Source: Geodermatophilaceae bacterium URHA0031 (GTDB taxonomy: Bacteria; Actinomycetota; Actinomycetes; Mycobacteriales; Geodermatophilaceae). From it: a stretch of 64,000 bases of DNA. The stretch spans positions 124,001-188,000 of the forward strand of contig JHVP01000001.1 of assembly GCA_000620205.1 (NCBI GenBank), written 5' to 3'. A program made the translations under genes and the position numbers. This document shows positions 60,282-64,000 of the stretch, one piece after another; the stretch's first letter is position 1, and every line of letters starts with the position of its first letter. The notes under the pieces are model-generated. The model did not search any database. It was given only the letters and a program-made list of their open reading frames with translations, and had not been told where the DNA came from.

Positions 60282-61361
60282 ATGGCGCGCCGTCTCGTCT
60301 GCCTCGTCGCCGCCCTTGCGGTCACCGGGTGCTCGACAGGGCCGGGGTCCGGCGGCACAGCGGTGGGACCGGCGACCAGCAGCGCTCCTGCGCAGCCGTC
60401 CGCCCCCGCCGCCACCACCCCGCCGGAGCAGGGCCCGGTGACGCTCGGCTTCGCCGGGGACGTGCACACCGCCGGCCGGCTGACCGAGCGCTTCCAGCAG
60501 CCGGAGACCGCCCTCGCCCCGGTGGTGCCGCTGCTCGAGGGCTCCGACCTCACCGTCGTCAACCTCGAGACCGCGGTGACCGACCGCGGCACTGCCGAGG
60601 ACAAGTCGTTCACCTTCCGCGCGCCGCCGTCGGTGTTCGACGCCCTGCGGGTGGCCGGGGTCGACGTGGTGAGCATGGCCAACAACCACGGCGTCGACTT
60701 CGGGCCGGTCGGGCTCACCGACACCCTGGACGCCGCTCGGCAGCGAGGTTTCCCGGTGGTCGGCCTCGGCGTCGACGACACCGCCGCCTTCGCTCCCCAC
60801 CTGGTGACGGTGCGGGGCGAGCGGATCGCGGTGCTGGGCGCCGACCAGGTCGCCGACTCCACCGTGGCCCGGTACTCGGCCGGGCCCGGGCGGGGTGGGG
60901 TGGCCTCGGCGTTCGACACGGACCGGTTGCTGCAGGCGGTCGCCTCGGCCCGCCAGCAGGCCGACACGGTGGTGGTGTACCTGCACTGGGGCCAGGAGGA
61001 GCAGAGCTGCCCCACGACCCTGCAGCAGGATCTGGCCACCCGGTTGTCGCAGGCCGGTGTCGACATCGTCGTGGGCACGCACGCCCACCAGCTGCAGGGA
61101 GCCGGCTGGCTCGGCCGGACGTACGTCGCCTACGGGCTCGGCAACTTCGTCTGGTGGCGGTCGCTGTCGGAGGTCTCCGTCGAGACCGGCGTCCTCGAGC
61201 TCACCATCGACGACGGGCAGGTCCGCCAGGCCGACTTCGTACCGGCGCGGATCGACGACGCAGGCATCCCGCAGCTGCGCCTGGGTCCCGACGCCGAGCA
61301 GGCCGAGGCCGACTTCGCCGCGCTGCGTGCCTGCGCCGGGCTGAGCGACTTCCCCAGCTGA
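60282..61361 (+). CDS. CapA-family lipoprotein (metallophosphatase fold)
   Basis: Lipoprotein of 359 residues: signal peptide with lipobox VTGC (C17), a Ser/Pro/Ala linker, then a PGA_cap/CapA domain. Metal-site segments are FAGDVHTAGR, VNLETAVTD, SMANNHGVDFGPVG, VYLHWGQEEQ and GTHAHQLQG, ending AYGLGNFVWW. CapA proteins take part in poly-gamma-glutamate capsule export or anchoring, but many actinobacterial members have no PgsBC partners, as here. TAGGTT lies 7 nt before the ATG. It acts on the outer face of the membrane. Confidence 0.9.
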   Translation: MARRLVCLVAALAVTGCSTGPGSGGTAVGPATSSAPAQPSAPAATTPPEQGPVTLGFAGDVHTAGRLTERFQQPETALAPVVPLLEGSDLTVVNLETAVTDRGTAEDKSFTFRAPPSVFDALRVAGVDVVSMANNHGVDFGPVGLTDTLDAARQRGFPVVGLGVDDTAAFAPHLVTVRGERIAVLGADQVADSTVARYSAGPGRGGVASAFDTDRLLQAVASARQQADTVVVYLHWGQEEQSCPTTLQQDLATRLSQAGVDIVVGTHAHQLQGAGWLGRTYVAYGLGNFVWWRSLSEVSVETGVLELTIDDGQVRQADFVPARIDDAGIPQLRLGPDAEQAEADFAALRACAGLSDFPS

Positions 61362-61472
61362 CCCCGACGGCCGCTCCTCGGGCCCGCGGGCCAGGCTGTG
61401 GGCGTCGACTCCAGCGTGGTCGGTCGCGTCACCGGAGAGCGTCACGAGAGGCGCTCTCCGCGGACGAGGCGC

Positions 61473-61823
61473 TCAACCGCGCTTCGTGTCCAGCCGCTGC
61501 AGCAACTCGTCGGCGGCCCGCTCGATCTCCGGGTGGTCGTTCTGGCTCGCCCGTTGCTTGGCGTGGATCAGCGCCGCGCGGTTGACCGTCGAGAAGTCGC
61601 CGTAGGGGAAGCGGTACCGGCCCTTGGTGCCCTCCCCCTTGTCCGGGTCGACCGCCAGGTGCCACTCGGCGTAGCCCTCCTGACCCTCGCTGTCCCGCTC
61701 CTCGTTCTCCTCGGCGGCCGACGGCGCGGCCTCCGACCACTCGGTGGTGTCGTCGAACTCCCCGGCGTCGATCAGCTCCCGCGCGTGGGCGACCCCGACC
61801 TCGTTCACCTCGTACCTGGGCAT
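61473..61823 (-). CDS. Small acidic protein (DUF6582-like)
   Basis: Protein of 116 residues starting at ATG 61823 with GGAGG upstream; the frame is open to 61898 without such a site. The N-terminal part is acidic (Glu/Asp-rich, about residues 22-50). The C-terminal part is GTKGRYRFPYGDFSTVNRAA followed by LIHAKQRASQNDHPEIERAA. That block resembles short domains in phage-derived and actinobacterial proteins (DUF6582 as far as I recall). It is probably DNA- or protein-binding; no function is assigned. Confidence 0.72.
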   Translation of the reverse strand: MPRYEVNEVGVAHARELIDAGEFDDTTEWSEAAPSAAEENEERDSEGQEGYAEWHLAVDPDKGEGTKGRYRFPYGDFSTVNRAALIHAKQRASQNDHPEIERAADELLQRLDTKRG

Positions 61824-61981
61824 GCAGCCTCCCCTACCCGCGCAGCGGGAGACCTCCCACCGATCACCGAGCTCCGTGCGATCGGCCGCTCCGGGCACCC
61901 GCCGGACGGGTCACCGCTGATCCTCGCGGGTGGGTGCAGGTCACGACCTGGACACGGTCGAGGTAGTTGATCGACGCACTG

Positions 61982-62011
61982 TTGACCTCGTTGACAGCGT
62001 GTCGATAACTT
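61982..62011 (+). promoter_or_regulatory. Probable promoter of the MFS gene
   Basis: TTGACC (61982-61987), an 18-bp spacer and TAACTT (62006-62011). Transcription would begin about 62018, which is the first base of the palindrome at 62018-62037. Several TTGA direct repeats crowd the -35 region. Confidence 0.5.
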
Positions 62012-62017
62012 CCCGCC

Positions 62018-62037
62018 GATGTGGCCTCCGCCACATC
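62018..62037. promoter_or_regulatory. Palindrome at the MFS transcription start
   Basis: GATGTGGC-CTCC-GCCACATC is a perfect 8-bp dyad with a 4-bp centre. Overlapping the expected start point, it may be a repressor operator or a 5' stem-loop of the transcript. Confidence 0.45.
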
Positions 62038-62103
62038 CCACCTGCGATCCGTCCGGGACTCCCGTCCGCGGCGGACGCCGTGCCCCAACGAAGGGGGACG
62101 TCG

Positions 62104-64000
62104 ATGTCGACGACGACCGAGGCGCCGCAAGGCGCCACCGCACCGAACCCGCCCACCGGCCGCAGAGGCCGGTTCTGGGACCGCCAGCTGGCGCACTACC
62201 CGGAGAACGGTCCGCGGTCGCTGTACCTGGCCATCACCGTGCTGGCCACGGTGGTCCTCTACTACGAGCTGTACATCGCCGGCGCGGTGGCCACCCAGAT
62301 CATCACCGAGTTCGGGATGTCGTTCACGTTCTTCGTGTTCGTCTCGGTCGTCGGCAACCTCGTCGGCGCCTTCGCCTCGCTGTTCGCCGGGTTGGCCGAC
62401 CGCTGGGGCCGGGCCAACCTGGTCGTCGGCGGGCTGCTGGTGACCGGCCTGATCATCGCCGTCGGACTGCCCAACGCCGGCAGCAAGGGCGTGTACATGG
62501 CCCTGTTCGCGGTGCTCAGCTTCGTCGAGGGCATCGTCCTGGTGGCGACCCCGGCGTTGATCCGCGACTTCTCCCCCCAGGTCGGCCGGGGCATGGCCAT
62601 GGGGTTCTGGACCCTCGGGCCGGTGCTCGGCAGCCTGGTCGTCACCGAGGTCTCCAGCCACACCCTGGACAGCCACCCCGACTGGCGCTGGCAGTTCTAC
62701 GTCTGCGGCATCGCCGGCCTGGTCGTGTTCCTGATCGCGCTGGTCGGCCTCAAGGAGCTCTCCCCCGCCCTGCGCGACCAGCTGATGGTCAGCCTGCGCG
62801 ACCGGGTGCTCATCGAGGCACGCGCCAAGGGCCTGGACACCGAGCGGGCGCTGAAGGGTCACTGGCGGCAGATGCTGCGCTTCGACGTCATCGGGTCGGC
62901 CTTCGCGATCAGCATCTTCCTGCTGCTGTACTACATCCTGGTCGGCTTCACGGTGGTCTACTTCGCCACCGTCTACGGCTACCCGCCGGCCCGGGCCAAC
63001 AGCCTGGCCAACTGGTACTGGATCACCAACGCGATCGCGCTGGTCCTCACCGGTGTGCTGACCGACCGGTTCCGGGTGCGCAAGCCGTTCATGGTCGTCG
63101 GGACGGTGATCAGCCTCATCGGCGCGGTCCTGTTCGCGATCTCCGCGACCGACCCGGACACCAGCTACTACCGGATCGCCGTCTACTTCATCCTCAGCGC
63201 CAGCGGCGGCGGGATGGCCTACGTGGCCTGGATGGCGTCGTTCACCGAGACGGTGGAGCGGCACAACCCGGCCGCGACGGCCACCGGGCTGGCGATCTGG
63301 GGCTGGATCCTCCGCCTGGTGGTGACCGTGTCCCTCGCCGTGTTCACCCTGCTGCTCCCGGCGACCTCCACGCTGGTCGACGAGGGCACCCGGGTCAGCG
63401 AGATCGTGGCCGCCCACCCGGACGAGGTGGCCGTCCTCTCCGCGATAGACCCGGCCACCTCCGCGGCGCTGGCCGCCGACCCGACCGACGTCGACGCGCT
63501 GTCCACGGCGCTCGGCGAGGTCGCCACCCAGCAGGGGGCGAGCGCGTCGGAGGCCCAGGCGGTCTCCACCGCCGTCACCGCACGGGCTCCGCAGCTGGGC
63601 GCGGTGCAGGCGGTCGACCCGGCCGTGCTGGCCGCGCTGCAGGCCAACCCGGCCGACCCGGCCGCCGGCGCCCAGGCCGTCGGGCAGATCTCGGCCGCCC
63701 TCGGCACGGACGTCGCGACGTCGGTGCAGCTGCTGCAGTCGCTGGCCGACCCGGCCGTGCAGCGCGACCTGGGGCTGGTGTCGCAGTACGCCACCGTCCT
63801 CACCGACGCGAACGAGGCCATCCCGGCCGACGACCTGGCCTACCTCTCCGCGCACGGCGCCGAGGTCGCCCAGGCGCAGCAGGACAACCCGCACCAGTGG
63901 CAGCGCTGGTGGTGGGTCTGCGTCATCGCGCAGGTCCTCTTCCTGCCGTTCGTGTTCGTCATGACCGGCCGGTGGAGCCCGAAGAAGGCGAAGCAGGACG
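62104..64000 (+). CDS. MFS transporter with a long loop before its last helix (C-terminus outside window)
   Basis: Major facilitator superfamily protein, 632 codons visible, running off the right edge. The first 400 residues hold 11 hydrophobic helices with the loop 2-3 motif GLADRWGRANLVVGG and its second-half counterpart TDRFRVRKPF. After TM11 (about residue 420) there is an Ala/Asp-rich stretch of about 170 residues (from about 425 to 597) without helices of membrane type; then QWQRWWWVCVIAQVLFLPFV forms a last helix. The start at ATG 62104 follows AAGGGGG. Topology would put the loop outside the cell. The substrate is unknown. The loop is much longer than normal for the family. Confidence 0.87.
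   Translation, partial: MSTTTEAPQGATAPNPPTGRRGRFWDRQLAHYPENGPRSLYLAITVLATVVLYYELYIAGAVATQIITEFGMSFTFFVFVSVVGNLVGAFASLFAGLADRWGRANLVVGGLLVTGLIIAVGLPNAGSKGVYMALFAVLSFVEGIVLVATPALIRDFSPQVGRGMAMGFWTLGPVLGSLVVTEVSSHTLDSHPDWRWQFYVCGIAGLVVFLIALVGLKELSPALRDQLMVSLRDRVLIEARAKGLDTERALKGHWRQMLRFDVIGSAFAISIFLLLYYILVGFTVVYFATVYGYPPARANSLANWYWITNAIALVLTGVLTDRFRVRKPFMVVGTVISLIGAVLFAISATDPDTSYYRIAVYFILSASGGGMAYVAWMASFTETVERHNPAATATGLAIWGWILRLVVTVSLAVFTLLLPATSTLVDEGTRVSEIVAAHPDEVAVLSAIDPATSAALAADPTDVDALSTALGEVATQQGASASEAQAVSTAVTARAPQLGAVQAVDPAVLAALQANPADPAAGAQAVGQISAALGTDVATSVQLLQSLADPAVQRDLGLVSQYATVLTDANEAIPADDLAYLSAHGAEVAQAQQDNPHQWQRWWWVCVIAQVLFLPFVFVMTGRWSPKKAKQD

Overview
The window is very GC-rich with a strong G/C third-position bias. 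It is dense in short operons, GTG starts and leaderless-looking promoters, and it carries SAM-IV riboswitches. All this points to an actinobacterium, probably of the Geodermatophilaceae type (Blastococcus, Modestobacter or Geodermatophilus); the family is an inference from style and gene content. No tRNA, rRNA, CRISPR array, IS element or prophage was recognised. The genes at both ends run off the window.

1-13.8 kb: a catabolic island that reads as a plant flavonol-glycoside pathway. It holds a family-5 solute-binding lipoprotein, an IclR regulator, an HSL-type esterase, a GH1 glycosidase, a sugar dehydrogenase, an IlvD/Edd sugar-acid dehydratase, a DHDPS/KDG-aldolase-like enzyme, a monocupin quercetinase-like dioxygenase, an alpha/beta hydrolase, a FAH-family protein, a DUF3500 protein and a FAD aromatic hydroxylase. 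A 15-bp pseudo-palindrome, TGCCGnnCAATGGCA, occurs four times, each time in front of a transcription unit of this island. It is probably the IclR operator. The island ends in a 33-bp tandem palindromic repeat.

13.8-19.5 kb: housekeeping and accessory genes (DUF4287, Gfo/Idh/MocA oxidoreductase, two VOC proteins, a Na+/H+ antiporter, a ChrA chromate transporter, DUF1918).

19.5-31.5 kb: two divergent sulfur-scavenging operons. The leftward one has a flavin reductase, two NtaA/DszA-type flavin monooxygenases and a FAD/NAD(P)-binding protein. The rightward one has a luciferase-like monooxygenase, a GNAT acetyltransferase, a cystine-type ABC transporter with two binding proteins, and an amino-acid oxidase. 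The content resembles the Bacillus ytmI/tcyJKLMN S-alkyl-cysteine salvage locus. Each operon is preceded by a short Cys-codon-containing leader ORF sharing VDLLRT.SA.CR, and the rightward one also has a SAM-IV riboswitch.

31.7-40.2 kb: a DUF222/HNH protein, DUF1684, a beta-carbonic anhydrase, a sulfotransferase, a beta-propeller protein, then a SAM-IV-controlled cysteine-desulfurase-like enzyme divergent from a sulfonate-type monooxygenase/FMN reductase pair, and an ABM-domain protein.

40.2-50.4 kb: a leftward sugar/polyol operon (split transketolase, Zn dehydrogenase, Rbs-type ABC transporter, SDR, sugar isomerase) divergent from an aldehyde dehydrogenase. The intergenic region has a perfect CRP-type site and two copies of a GTTTA-n4-TAAAC-like operator. 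A MarR regulator follows.

51-64 kb: PdxY kinase, a heme-degrading-domain protein, a 40-residue basic protein, a Cys-rich pentapeptide-repeat protein, an amino-acid permease, an aldo/keto reductase, a succinate-semialdehyde-type dehydrogenase, a CoA transferase, a GNAT, a CapA-like lipoprotein, a small acidic protein and an MFS transporter with an unusual long loop near its C-terminus. Many monocistronic genes here start 6-7 nt after a TAnnnT box, the pattern expected of leaderless transcripts.
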